64,000 nt of DNA, from assembly GCA_007258455.2 (NCBI GenBank), contig VDFB02262711.1:154157-218156 (forward strand), in the 5' to 3' direction. Position 1 is the first letter of the stretch; each line of letters opens with the position of its first letter. The DNA comes from Sequoia sempervirens. Lineage: Eukaryota; Streptophyta; Pinopsida; Cupressales; Cupressaceae. A program made the translations under genes and the position numbers. The notes under the pieces were generated by a model. The model ran no database searches. It saw nothing but the letters and a program-made list of their open reading frames with translations, and was not told where the DNA came from. Shown in pieces: positions 11,988 to 23,394 of this stretch.

Positions 11988-13972
11988 GTTGAATGAGTTG
12001 CTTGGCTGGGCAGTCTGCCATTGCCAGGTATGATCTTCTTCAATAATGATTCACCCCATATCTCTCATGAGGTCATGCATATCAAATATATCTTTCTCGT
12101 CTATCTTTTATCAATAGCTAAATATATAAATTTGGTAGATGCCACTATGGGATTTCAAACCTCATGATTGAGAGCTAATATAAGTCTGTCATCCACAAAT
12201 TGTCATTGGACCACACTTACAGGATTTATGTCATTTTGGATTGAGACTGTTGGGTTTGTGGAACTTTAGATAATATTTTTGAATTTGGGGTTGACGCTCT
12301 ACTCAAATGCCCAGGTCAGATGTTTTGCGATATCTTTCTGGGGGTTTTAACTTTGAAACCATGGTGGCTGCTCACTAGAGCTCATACCAATTTGTATTAT
12401 TGTTTTGCTGTTGAATTATTAATTACATTTTGCGATTTTTGTTTCGAGATAACAAAATGAATTTTACTGTCAAATTAGGATTTCTTGGAAGTTTGCATGC
12501 TATTGTATTATGAAATTATGAAATTTCGCCAAATTATGAAATTTTTTATATGATATTTCACCGAATTTTGCCGAGAGGCGATCTATAGTGACATCAAAAT
12601 CTTAGTAAACATTTTAGGCTTTTTTGAAAATTTTGACAACCAACTGCTAGTCCATGCCAAGAAAAACCCAATTATAGAAAATGGAAGACTTTTTCCATGT
12701 TGCTGCCAACATTTAAAAGTTAAAACCCTCCGTTGCAGAGACGTTATACATTGTAGAGCAATGCAGAATTGAAGAGGCAGCTAAAACAAAGGCATTACAC
12801 TTTGCATGAAAGATTGGCAGACTATTTATGTCGAGAGGCATCTTATAGTGGCAACAAGCTATGCATGTTTGAATCTTGCATGTAATGGCTGTGACTTGCA
12901 TGAGAAATGTAACCGATGCAAGTTTGTGTAGTAAAAGTTGGTAGTGGAAGCAATATTAATTCTTGTAGATGGATTCCATAAAAGGATTGCTCGCCCTTCG
13001 TTGGGAGCTAACATAAATCTCAATTCCTTTTATCTTGTCGCCATGGCTTCCAATTTTCTTCTCAACTTTGGTTTTGTGGAATCCTGGATTGAATTGTTCG
13101 CAACTCAAGTGTCTTGCTTGGCACTAATGTTCTACTATTTGTTTTGCACAGATTGGACTCTACAAGTTAGATGGGGAATTCAACTCACTAGCACACACAA
13201 CCCCACTGAATCGTAGAGCCACCATTAGATTGATCATCTCTCAAATTCACATTTCAAATTAAGGTAAGTTACACAAAATTTACAGGTCATTATTTTTGGG
13301 GAGTTCTTACACCAATGCTTGAATGTCTCTATTTGTGATTGATCAGGCAGTGCGATTGGGAATGTATTTGTAGATGCCAAAGTGACTCAGGCTAAGATTG
13401 ATAAATATTTGATCCAACAAGTATATGCTTACTGAGAATCATCTTATGTCTAACCTATTGATGTACAATAGTGTGATAATCTTGAAGAGCATGGCAAAGC
13501 TCAAAAATCTGATTGGGGTGCAGAGCGTCAATTTGCATAGGCAGTGGAACCGCCTCAATAATGTATTTCTGGTTTTCAAGAAAACACATCTGCTATTCAC
13601 CAAATTTCTATAGGAATTTCCAATAAACTTTAATGGGAATAAATGGAGTTATAATGGTCCTTGGTCACATGGTTCATCAAGCATCTCCCAAATGAGGTGA
13701 GATTCGATTCCAGGTCATGTTTCCCATTGCTTTTTATTTATTAGCTCTGAAACTTTGTAATTTTATAGATCCGTAAAAGTCAAGATGCCTCTTGCCTTTT
13801 GCACATCTTTTGGTCCAAACTTAGCAGTAGCTTTTAAGGTCTTTTCCACCATAAGGTTGTGGCATTTATCACCAACTTAGAAGGGCTTTGCATTAGATGT
13901 GCATAACTTTTTAAGACATCATGAATCACCTTTGTAGAGATGAAGGTGAGTGATATTGATATTGATAACATT
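11988..13972 (+). repeat. 2.2-kb tandem repeat, unit 1 (internally deleted)
   Basis: First of three head-to-tail units beginning GTTGAATGAG at 11988, 13973 and 16192. Unit 1 is 1,985 bp. It lacks about 235 bp that units 2 and 3 carry after GCATG(C/T)TATTGTA (14480-14750 in unit 2). It includes an open frame at 12938-13216 (92 codons; PSLGANINLNSFYLV, NFGFVESWIELF) that recurs in unit 2 but resembles no family I know. Confidence 0.88.
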
Positions 13973-16191
13973 GTTGAATGAGCTACTTGGCTGGGCAGTC
14001 TGCCATTGTCGGGTATGATCTTCTTCAACAATGATTCGCCCCATATCTCTCATGAGGTCATGCATATCAAATACATCTTTCTCGTCTATCTTTTATCAAC
14101 AACTAAATATATAAATTTGGTAGATGCCACTATGGGATTTCAAACCTCATGATTGAGAGCTAATATAAGTTTGTCATCCACAAATTGTCATTGGATCACA
14201 CTTATAGGATTTATATCATTCTGAATTGAGACTGTTGGGTTTGTGGAACTTTAGATAATATTTTTGAATTTGGGGTTGACACTCTACTCAAATGCCTAGG
14301 TTAGATGTTTTGGGATATCTTTCTGGGGGTCTTAACTTTGAAACCATGGTGGCTGCTCACTAGAGCTCATACCAATTGGTATTATTATTTTATTGTTGAA
14401 TTATTAATTGCATTTTGTGATTTTTGTTTCAGGGTAACAAAATGAATTTTACTGTCAAATTAGAATTTCTTGGAAGTATGCATGTTATTGTAATGGCTAT
14501 TTTTTATGATAAAATTGGTAATAGAGTATATATGTATGTTTTTTCTCTGCAGAATTTGTGAAGCAACTTTGATCAACTAGGGGATCATAGAAGGCATAGT
14601 CAGGCATATTTTTTGGCTTTGTCAATCTAGCTGAGTTCTCTACAATGTCAAGTTGATTAAAGGGAAAATTGTTAGATTTTTTTAGATCAATGTTTTGGAT
14701 TGAAGGCTTAATGGTATGAGATTTGTTTTAAGTTATTGGACTCTACAGTCTTCATTTCGCCGAATTATGAAATTTTCTTATATGATATTTCACTTAATTT
14801 CGCCGAGAGGCAATCTATAGTGACATCAAAATCTTAGTTAACATTTTAGCCTTTTTTGAAAAAATTGATAGCCAGCTGCCAATCCATGCCAAGAAAAACC
14901 CAATTATAAAAAATGGAAGAATTTTTCCACGTTGTTGCCAACATTTAAAAGTTAAAACCCTTTGCTGCATAGATGTTATACATTGCAAAGCAATGCAACA
15001 TTGAAGATGCGGCTAAAACAGAGGTGTTACACTCTCCATGAAAGACTAGTAGACTATTTACACCAAAAGGTGTCTTATAGTGGTAGCAAGCTATGCATGT
15101 TTGAATCTTGCATGTAACGGCTATGAATTGCATGAGAAACATAAGCGATGCAAGTCTGTGTAGTAATAGTTGGTAGTGGAAGCGATATTAATTCGTGTAG
15201 ATGGATTGCTCACCCTTCGTTGGGAGCTAACATAAATCTCAATTCCTTTTATCTTGTCGTTGTGGCTTCCTGTTTTCTTCTCAACTTTGGTTTTGTGGAA
15301 TCCTGGATTGGATTGTTTGTAGCTCAAGCGTATTGCTTGGCACTAATGTTCTACTATTTTTTTTGCATAGACTGGACTTTGCAAGCCAGATGGGGAATTC
15401 AACTCACCAACACACACAACCCCATTGAATCGTAGAGCGACCATTAGACTGATCATCTCTCAAATTCACATTTTAGATTAAGGTAAGTGACACAAAATTT
15501 ATAGGTCATTATTTTTGGGGAGTTCTTACACCAATGCTTGAATGTCTCTATTCGTGATTGATCAAGTAGTGCGATTGGGAATGTATTTGTAGATGCTAAA
15601 GTGACTCAGGTTGAGATTGATAAATATTTGATCCAATAGGTATATGCTTACTGAGAATCATCTTACGTTTAACCTATTGATGTACAATGGTGTGATAATC
15701 CTGAAGAGCATGGAAAAGCTCAAAAATTTGATAGGGGTGTAGAGCATCAATTTGCGTGGGCAGTGGAACTGCCTCAATAATGTCGTTCTGGTTTTCAAGA
15801 AATAGCATATGCTATTGACCAAATTTCTGGAGGAATTTCCAAGCAACTTTAATGGGAATAAATGGAGTTATAATGGTCCTTGGTCACATGGGTCATCAAG
15901 CATCTCCCAAATGAGGTGAGATTCGATTCCAGGTCATGTTTCCCATTGCTTTTTATTTATTAGCTTTGAAACTTTGTAATTTTATAGATCCGTAAAAGTC
16001 AGGATGCCTCTTGCCTTTTGCACATCTTTTGGTCCAAACTCAAAAATAGCTTTTAGGGTATTTTCCACCATAAGATTGTGGCATTTATCACCAACTTAGA
16101 AGGGCTTTACATTAGATGTGCACAAAATTTTAAGACATCATGAATCACCTTTGTAGAGATGAAGGCGAGTGATATTGATATTGCTAACATT
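13973..16191 (+). repeat. 2.2-kb tandem repeat, unit 2 (most complete)
   Basis: This 2,219-bp unit is collinear with units 1 and 3. It carries the counterpart open frame at 15148-15435 (95 codons; PSLGANINLNSFYLV, NFGFVESWIGLF, DWTLQARWGIQL). The N-terminal part differs from unit 1 because of an indel. The shared frame could be a relic coding segment of the parent element, but synonymous constraint cannot be judged by eye. Confidence 0.88.
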
Positions 16192-16973
16192 GTTGAATGA
16201 GCTGCTTGGTTGGGCAGTTTGCCATTGTCGGGTATTATCTTCTTTAGCAATGATTCACCCCATATCTCTCATGAGGTCATGCATATCAAATACATCTTTC
16301 TCGTCTATCTTTTATCAACAGTTAAATATATAAATTTGGTAGATGCCATTGTGGGATTTCGAACCTGACGATTAAGAGCTAATATAAGTTTGTCATCCAA
16401 AAATTGTCATTGGACCACACTTATAGGATTTATATCATTCTGGATTAAGTATGTTGGGTTTGTGGAGCTTTAGATAATATTTTTGAATTTGGGGTTGACG
16501 CTACTCAAATGCCTAGGTCGGATGTTTTGGGATATCTTTATGGGGGTCTTAACTTTGAAACCATGGTGGCTGCTCACTAGAGCTCATACCAATTTGTATT
16601 ATTGTTTTGCTATTGAATTATTAATTGCATTTTGTGATTTTTGTTTCGGGGTAACAAAATGAATTTTACTGTCAAATTAGGATTTCTTGGAAGTTTGCAT
16701 GCTATTGTAATGGCTATTTTTTATGACAAAATTGCTAATAGAGTATATATGTGTGTTTTTTCTCTACAGAATTTGTGAAGCAACTTTGATCGACTAGGGG
16801 ATCGCAGAAGGCATAGTCAAGCATATTTTTTGGCTTTGTCAATCCAGCCGAGTTCTCTGCAATGTCAAGTTGATTGAAGGGGAAATTGTTAGATTTTTTC
16901 AGATCAATGTTTTCGATTGAAGGCTTATTGGTCTGAGATCTGTTTTAAGTTATTAGACTCTACAACCTTCATT
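16192..16973 (+). repeat. 2.2-kb tandem repeat, unit 3 (partial)
   Basis: The first 780 bp of the unit. Similarity to unit 2 stops abruptly at GACTCTACA(A/G).CTTCATT (about 16973; 14745 in unit 2), where AT-rich sequence begins. Confidence 0.85.
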
Positions 16974-18110
16974 GTGCGATCTGTTTTGCTTTTTCATTTC
17001 AGTTAGATTTTATGATCTTCATGTTGCCCAATATTTTGAGGTACTTCTAGGTTAACCAACAACTCAACATATTAGCATGCTTCCTGTTTTAATTAGAGAA
17101 TTTATTTTGTGTAAAAAACATTGGAAGGTAAGGACAACCAATAGTGAATATTATGATGATTAAGATTCTTAGGTCAATGACAAACCTATTTTAATTTGAT
17201 GATTTATTTATTTTTTATTTGTTTTGTTTTTAAAAATATTATGATGATTTAAATAATTAATCATTCAAATTTAAAGTTCAATTGAAGTAAAAATCTAGAA
17301 GTGAAGATTTATTTCCTTGCCAACCTATTAAAAATATATAAATTAAGATTTTTTGTACTTCAAAATATTTTATGATTTTTTTGAAATTAGAATGTCTTAT
17401 AATTTTAGAATATGAAATGATTTGCATGCAAAAAATCAAAAAATAAAATAGAAAGGTTACTTTTATATTTAATAGTGCTTTTTTTAATTTATTTTAAAAC
17501 TACAATTAGTAGTTGTTAAATTATTCTTTCGATATTACTTTTTTAATTTTAAAATGATAAACTAGATAAATATTAGTTTCTAAAAATAGAAAGATTGTTT
17601 TTAAATGAAACGATTTGCATGCAAAAAAGAAAATAGAAAGGTTACTTTATATTTAAATATTACTTTTTAAATTTATTGCAGTAATTGTTAAATTATTTTA
17701 AAATTAATATATAATTTTTTTTAATTCATTTGTATTAAATAATCATTATAATTTAATAAATTATTTAAGAACTAAATAATTAATTATAAACCCAATTATT
17801 TTAAAGTGAATCATTATGAATTTTAAAAATTATAACTTAATTTAATTTCATAATAAAATTTAAGTTTTGAAAATATTATGGTGATTTGATTATTTATTTA
17901 TTATATGATTAATTATTCATATTTTATTAAAAACAATACAATCTAATTGAACCCAAAAATGTAAAAGTAGGGATATATGTCTCTTGAAAATATGTTAAAG
18001 AGATTTAAATTAAATACTTTCCAATGTAAAATATTTAATATTTTTTAGAAGTTAAAATTTAGTATAATTTTAGAAAATGAAATGTTTTGGGTGCATAGAA
18101 AGGGGACCAA
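16974..18110. repeat. AT-rich repeat region, left of the LINE
   Basis: Very AT-rich sequence with internally repeated words. ATGAAA.GATTTGCATGCAAAA...ATAGAAAGGTTAC is at about 17412 and 17608, with a relic ATGAAATGTTTTGGGTGCATAGAAAGG at 18078. AAAATATTATG.TGATTT is at about 17235 and 17873 and reappears at about 23110, to the right of the LINE. It is probably an old satellite-like or element sequence that the LINE split. No gene is seen. Confidence 0.6.
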
Positions 18111-18139
18111 CCATCGATTAGAACTTACATGACAAGATT

Positions 18140-18162
18140 CAGGGGAGGTTGTTCCTCCCCTG
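18140..18162 (+). other. Perfect 9-bp inverted repeat before LINE ORF2
   Basis: CAGGGGAGG (18140-18148), loop TTGTT, CCTCCCCTG (18154-18162). It ends 8 bp before the ATG at 18170 that begins the endonuclease domain. As RNA it would form a stable GC-rich hairpin in the ORF1/ORF2 junction area. Its role is unknown; it could also be chance. Confidence 0.6.
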
Positions 18163-18169
18163 GGAAGAA

Positions 18170-21100
18170 ATGAGAGTCCTTACTTGGAATGTTAGGGGAT
18201 TAAACTCCGCTAACAAAAGGCGACTGGTTAAGCGCCAATTGGAGACACAAAAAGTAGACTTGATCTTAATTCAAGAAACAAAATTAGCAGGCCCGGAGAT
18301 TGATCACTTCATAAAGTACATCAAGGAATGGACTGGAGATTTTGTGGAATCAACAGGAACAACGGGGGGTCTTTGGATCCTGTGGAAACCAACAAACATC
18401 CTTGTGGACTTGATATCAAGCCATCAAAACTGGATGCGCGCAAAGGTAAGCATAATTTCCTCTAAATTGATTTTTGAAATCTTTAATGTATATGGTCCAA
18501 TCAAAACAAAAGATAAAAAAGAAGTTTGGCAAGAAATAGGTAGTGTCATTCCCAAACAAAGAACAATTCTGGGTGGCGATTTCAATGCCATCTCAGATAT
18601 CTTAGAAAAAAGTGGAGGGATAAGGCGTGTGTCTCAGGCTCAAAAAGATTTTATAAATTTCATTGAAAATCAAAATCTTTTTGATGTGCAAACTGTCAAT
18701 GGATCCTTTACGTGGAACAATAGAAGAAAAGGGTTCACAAATATTGCAGAACGCCTTGACAGATTTCTGATTACAAAAGATTGGCTGCAAACAAACATTC
18801 CTCCCAAAGCCTCAATAAGATCAATTTTTATATTAGACCATTTCTTGGTTGAATTGTGTATAAATCCAGATAGCAACCCACCAAAAAACCAATTCAAATT
18901 TGAAAAAATGTGGCTGCGTGACCCAGGTCTCAAAGATCTCATGAAAAGTTGGTGGGAGTCGCCAATGAAAACTCAAGGGTCTAAGATGTTCATGCTTCAA
19001 ATGAAGCTAGAGAATATGAAATGGAACTTAAGGTTTTGGAACAAAATAGTTTTTAAAAATGTCTTTGCTAAAAAAACAAAGGTCGAAGAAGCCCTTACAG
19101 AGTTAGGGGAGAAGATTATTAAAGATGGGATGACAATGTTGAAGTTTGAAAAAGAAAAATCCTTGCTTTTAGAATACAATGAGCTGCTAGCCGGGGAGGA
19201 ATGCTACTAGCGTTCAAAATCTAGAGAAGCCTGGCTGGCAGAAGGTGACTTAAATACTAAATATTTCTATATCACCACAAAGATTAAACGTAGTTGGAAT
19301 AGAATCTCTGATATTAAGGATGGGAATGGCAACTTGGTAAAGGATGAAGTTCTGATCAATCAACTTGGGGTGGTGTATTTCAAAGGTCTCCTCGGGGGCC
19401 AACACTCAGAAGAACCACTAAATTTAAGCCTATTAGAAGATTTGGCGCCCGTTGTTTCGAATGTAGATAACGAAATGTTAATGGCCACTATCACTGAAGA
19501 TGAAGTCAAGACGGCTGTATTCCAGATGAAACCGGAAAAAGCTCCGGGCCTAGATGGCTTTAATGCCTTATTTTATCAATTTTGTTGGGAATTTATTGGC
19601 AAAGAAATCAGGGATGTAGTGGAAGAATCAAGAAGGAAAACATGTTTGCTAAAAGACTTGGATAACACAAACATAGCTTTAATTCCAAAAAAAGAGAAGT
19701 GTGAATCTTTTGTAGACTATAGACCCATCTCTTTATGTAACACAAGTTATAAAATTATAACAAAGGTGATGGCCAATAGGCTTAAGAAAATTCTTCCACA
19801 TATTATTTCGCCTGAACAAACTAGATTCGTGCCAGGCAGAAATATAATAGATGGGGTAATAGTGGCACACGAAACCATTCACTCTTTAAAAAAGAGAAGA
19901 GAAAAGGCATGATGGTAAAATTGGACTTGAGTAAAGCCTATGATCGTGTCCAATGGAGGTATTTGATCAAAACAATGGAAAAAATGGGTTTTTCTGACAA
20001 TTGGCTGAAATGGGTTTTCAGTTGCATCTCAAACGTCAGGTACTCAATCTTAATAAATGGTGCTCCGCGGGGTTTCTTTCAAGGGGCCAGAGGAATTAGG
20101 CAGGGTGACCCACTGTCCCCTTTCCTCTTTGTGCTACTAGCAGACTCTTTTAGCAGGGCTATCTCAAAACTGCACTTTCATTGAAGATGGAAAGGTATCA
20201 CTATGGTGCCCTCTATACCGGCAAATACACACCAACTTTTTGCCGATGACACATTGCTGTATGGTGAAGTGTCGGTGGCAGAAGCAGAAGTTATGAAAGG
20301 AATTGTGGATAAGATGGGTCTGGAGGCAGGACAACAAATTAATAGGGAGAAATCATGTGTTTTTTTCTTCAATGTGCCGAGAAGCATGAAACTGCGAATC
20401 AAAGCCATACTTGGAGTTAACGAAGGAAGTTTGCCTTCAAAGTATCTGGGCTTTCCACTTTTTGAAGGAAAAATTAAGCAAATGCATTGGGAAGAGACGT
20501 ATAAGAAATGTAAAGAGGCTTCAGGTAGATTGCGCGAGAGATGGTTAACACTGGCTAGGAGAATCACTATGCTAAAAGCAGTCTTAGCGTTTATCCCAAT
20601 CTATTTACTGGCATGTTTGGACCTGCCCAAGATAATGGAGAAGAGGCTCACAGCAATCCAAAGGAAATTCTTGTGGGATGGGGTCAGCGAAAAACATAGA
20701 TTACCATTATTGAAATGGGAGATTGTGAAACTATCTAAAGAAAATGGAGGTACCGGTGTCAAAGATCTTCACCTCCAAAATAGAGCACTTGGGGCAAAGC
20801 TGGTTTGGCAATTATTCAAGAAATCAGAAGCACTTTGGTGTAAGATTTTAATGGCGAAATATCTGGATAGCCAAAATCAAGAGCGAATCCTTACAATAGC
20901 TAATCCAAGGCAAGGATCTTCAATCTGGAATTTTATTCTCAAGTGCAGACAGGTTATAATTGACCACTTAACCTGGGTAGTAAAGGATAGAAGCATGGCC
21001 TCTTTTTGGAGTGACTCCTGGAATGGTTATGAACCTCTCGACAAAAATTCAGAACTCGGGGAGGCCATCCAACCCACTGTGGAAAGGTATGGGGAGAAGC

Positions 21101-22389
21101 TAAACGCTTACATCTCTGTAATGCAGAATGAGGGGCGGTTTGAGTACAGATGGAAGGACTTTGATATGGTGGATGAAAGAGTAAGATCAGTCCTTTTGGA
21201 AGTCCTAGAAAATAGGAAGATCCCTTTCACAGGGGAGGTAGACGAAATCAAGTGGTGTGCTGCCAAGTTTGGAGAATATTCCACGAAAATGGGTTATACA
21301 GTGCTCAAGACCGAAATTCTGCAAGGTTGGCCCAAAAAGTTGTGCTAGGGAAAATTTGTTTTACTCAAAGCAGGAGCCTTTGCTTGGACCAAGATTCATG
21401 GGAGGATTTTAACAGGGGAAAGGTTGGCTCATCTTGGGTGGCATGGTCCTTTCAGATGCCCACTTTGCTAGTCGAGTGTGGAAACTACAAATCATCTTCT
21501 TTTGCTATGTCCGTTCGCTCAAGGTTGTTGGGATCTAATTCGGGCCAAAATAAGGTGGTATGGTCCTCTCTATAGTGACATCAAAGGGTTGTTTGAATCT
21601 TGGCTGATTCTAGATAAAGGATCAACAATGGTAGGGCTTTGGGAAGAAGCACCGGTGATGGTAATTTGGCAGTTCTGGCATGAACGCAATAACCGAATTT
21701 TCAAGGGATTGACAACAAATTTGGAACAGGTCAAACATAAAATTGTAAGTGGCATCAGTGAACACCTCTTAGTGGCATTGAAGTCTAAGAAAATAAAACA
21801 TGTATTTGCCTGGGATAGGGCAATGATGTGTGAGTGGCCCCAGGTAAGTTTGTCAACCACTGTAGTTTGCAAGGGGGCAGGGAAAAGATGCCAGGCAAAA
21901 TGGAAACTTCCCCCCTTTGGCCGTCTCAAGTTGAACTTCGACGAGGCCTCGAGGGGGAACCCGGGGCCCTCAAGAGCGGGGTTTGTTCTCAAGAATGACA
22001 AAGGTGTTCTTATTTGGGCGGCGTCTCTCAAGCTTCTGATAGGAACCAACACTGAGGCAGAGGCAACAACTTTCATGGAAGGCCTGAAATTTTGTGTTGA
22101 TAATGAGTTGAATCAGGTTGACTTTGAAGGAGATTTTGTCGTCGTGGTCAGAGCAGCAAGTACAAGACAAGCTCCAAGTTGGAAGCTGCAGGCATGGGCG
22201 GATTCAATCTCCCCTTTGATGGATAAGATCGTTGATATGCATATATGTCACGTGTTTAGAGAGGTAAATAAAGTTGTAGATGCCCTGGCAAATGCAACGA
22301 TAGATCAGGTTGAAAAGTTGCGAAGTGATAAGCATCCTAACAGTTGGAGTAACATTGCTAACCTTCTAGTCTCAGATATTCACTCCTAG
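18170..22389 (+). pseudogene. LINE ORF2 protein (EN-RT-zf-RNase H), four stops, one frameshift
   Basis: Endonuclease 18170-18870: WNVRGLN, IQETK, GGDFNAI; the usual SDH motif reads LDH. RT: KAPGLDGFN and LIPKKE, DYRPISLCN, KAYDRVQW (~19925), GIRQGDPLSPFLF (~20092), catalytic FADDTLLYG (~20237). The zinc-binding zf-RVT segment lies near 21352-21560 (FRCPLC, TTNHLLLLCPFA). RNase H 21930-22320: FDEASRGNPGPS, TEAEA, EGDF, VDALAN. Breaks: TAG at 19208 (a Trp site by comparison with LINE 2), a one-base loss at the ATGATGG near 19909, TGA at 20182, TAG at 21346 (normally Trp before GKFVL) and TAG at 21469. All key catalytic residues of RT and RNase H remain, so inactivation is by few changes. Reverse transcription would act on the element RNA in the nucleus, but this copy is not expected to make an intact protein. 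Confidence 0.9.
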
Positions 22390-23090
22390 TCAATGTTTAC
22401 CCCTAACTAGAATTTTCACGAGCTATGGCAGGGCAATATCTTGGATGATTCTACCACAAAACTATTCAATCCCAAAACTTTGGAAGATGGGAGTGAACCA
22501 TCCAAACCCCTTCCCTCTACAAATACCTGCATAATAGACTGGAGTATTGAGGTGTCATCAAAGCTTGGGTTAGCATTGGATGTGGTAGAAATTCTTGTGA
22601 TTTGCCGCTGATATAGGAGGATATGCAGGCCCCTTTTGAATCTCAGCTGAGCCACCTCTTCATTTTGCCTTATGAGGATTTGGTGCCAACGATAAGGAGG
22701 GTAATCGGTGACTACCATTTTCATGATAACATAATGATTATTATTATTTTCTTACTAACTTTCATTTCATTGTGCGTAGCAAAGCTTGTTAGAATAGTGT
22801 GTAAGCTTACTGGCAGAAAAGCACAAGGTTGTGACGATGAAGGCAATGCCCAGAAGCTTGGATGGGCCGTAGCAAGGTTTTGTGTTATAGATAGTCTCAT
22901 GGTTTTGGGAACTGGTATAATTACTATTAGTGCAAGCATCTAATGTCTGGGTTTGTTGTTTGGTTTTGGACCTAGTTTCTTTTCTTCCAGTAAGGGGCTC
23001 AAGACTGCAATTGTTGAATCAATTTGTAATCTCCTTTTTCTGATATAATAGATGAGTGCTATCCTCTAAGATAGCGATTTGCCCTTAAAA
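22390..23090 (+). other. LINE 3' untranslated region and A-tail
   Basis: The non-coding tail between the RNase H stop and the short A-run (CTTAAAAAAAAG). It contains a 106-codon open frame (22623-22943) with a hydrophobic stretch, and no conserved domain was recognised in it. Confidence 0.6.
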
Positions 23091-23394
23091 AAAAGAATAT
23101 AATCTTTAAAAATATTGTGTTGATTTGATTAATTATTTTCTTAAATGATTAATAATTCTAACCCTAATAATATTTGATTTCACATAGAAATAAAATTCTA
23201 AATTAAAATACTTATTTTTGTTTTATATATCTATCATTAATGTCAAATTTATAAACCAATATCTAATATTAAGACATTAATAATTTTAATCCTAATAAAA
23301 CTTAATTTCAAATAAAAACAAAAATCTAGACTAAAATATCTATTTTTGTTTAAAATAATTTTAATGACAAATTTATACACTAATATTAAGACAT
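23091..23394. repeat. AT-rich repeat region, right of the LINE
   Basis: Continues the type of sequence found left of the LINE (AAAAATATTGTGTTGATTTGATTAAT, compare 17873). It has scattered CCTAATAA words that grade into the telomere-like tract. Confidence 0.55.

Larger units (their letters stand above)
18111..23090 (+). mobile_element. L1-clade LINE, 5'-truncated (ORF2 and 3' end)
   Basis: Seen: ORF2 with endonuclease, reverse transcriptase, zinc-binding and RNase H parts in order, then about 700 bp of 3' region ending in a short A-run (about 23081-23089). No ORF1 (gag-like) is present; the element starts just before ORF2, as expected from aborted target-primed reverse transcription. AT-rich repeat sequence of the same kind lies on both sides. 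I could not find a convincing target-site duplication; TATAATTTTAGAAAATG at 18062 and TATAATCTTTAAAAATATTG after the A-run are only similar. LINE 2 near 57640-62960 is a related but diverged copy. Confidence 0.88.

Noticed and set aside
22623..22943. 106-codon open frame with a hydrophobic stretch as a membrane peptide gene
   Set aside because: It lies in the LINE 3' untranslated region, overlaps an antisense frame of similar length and matches no family.
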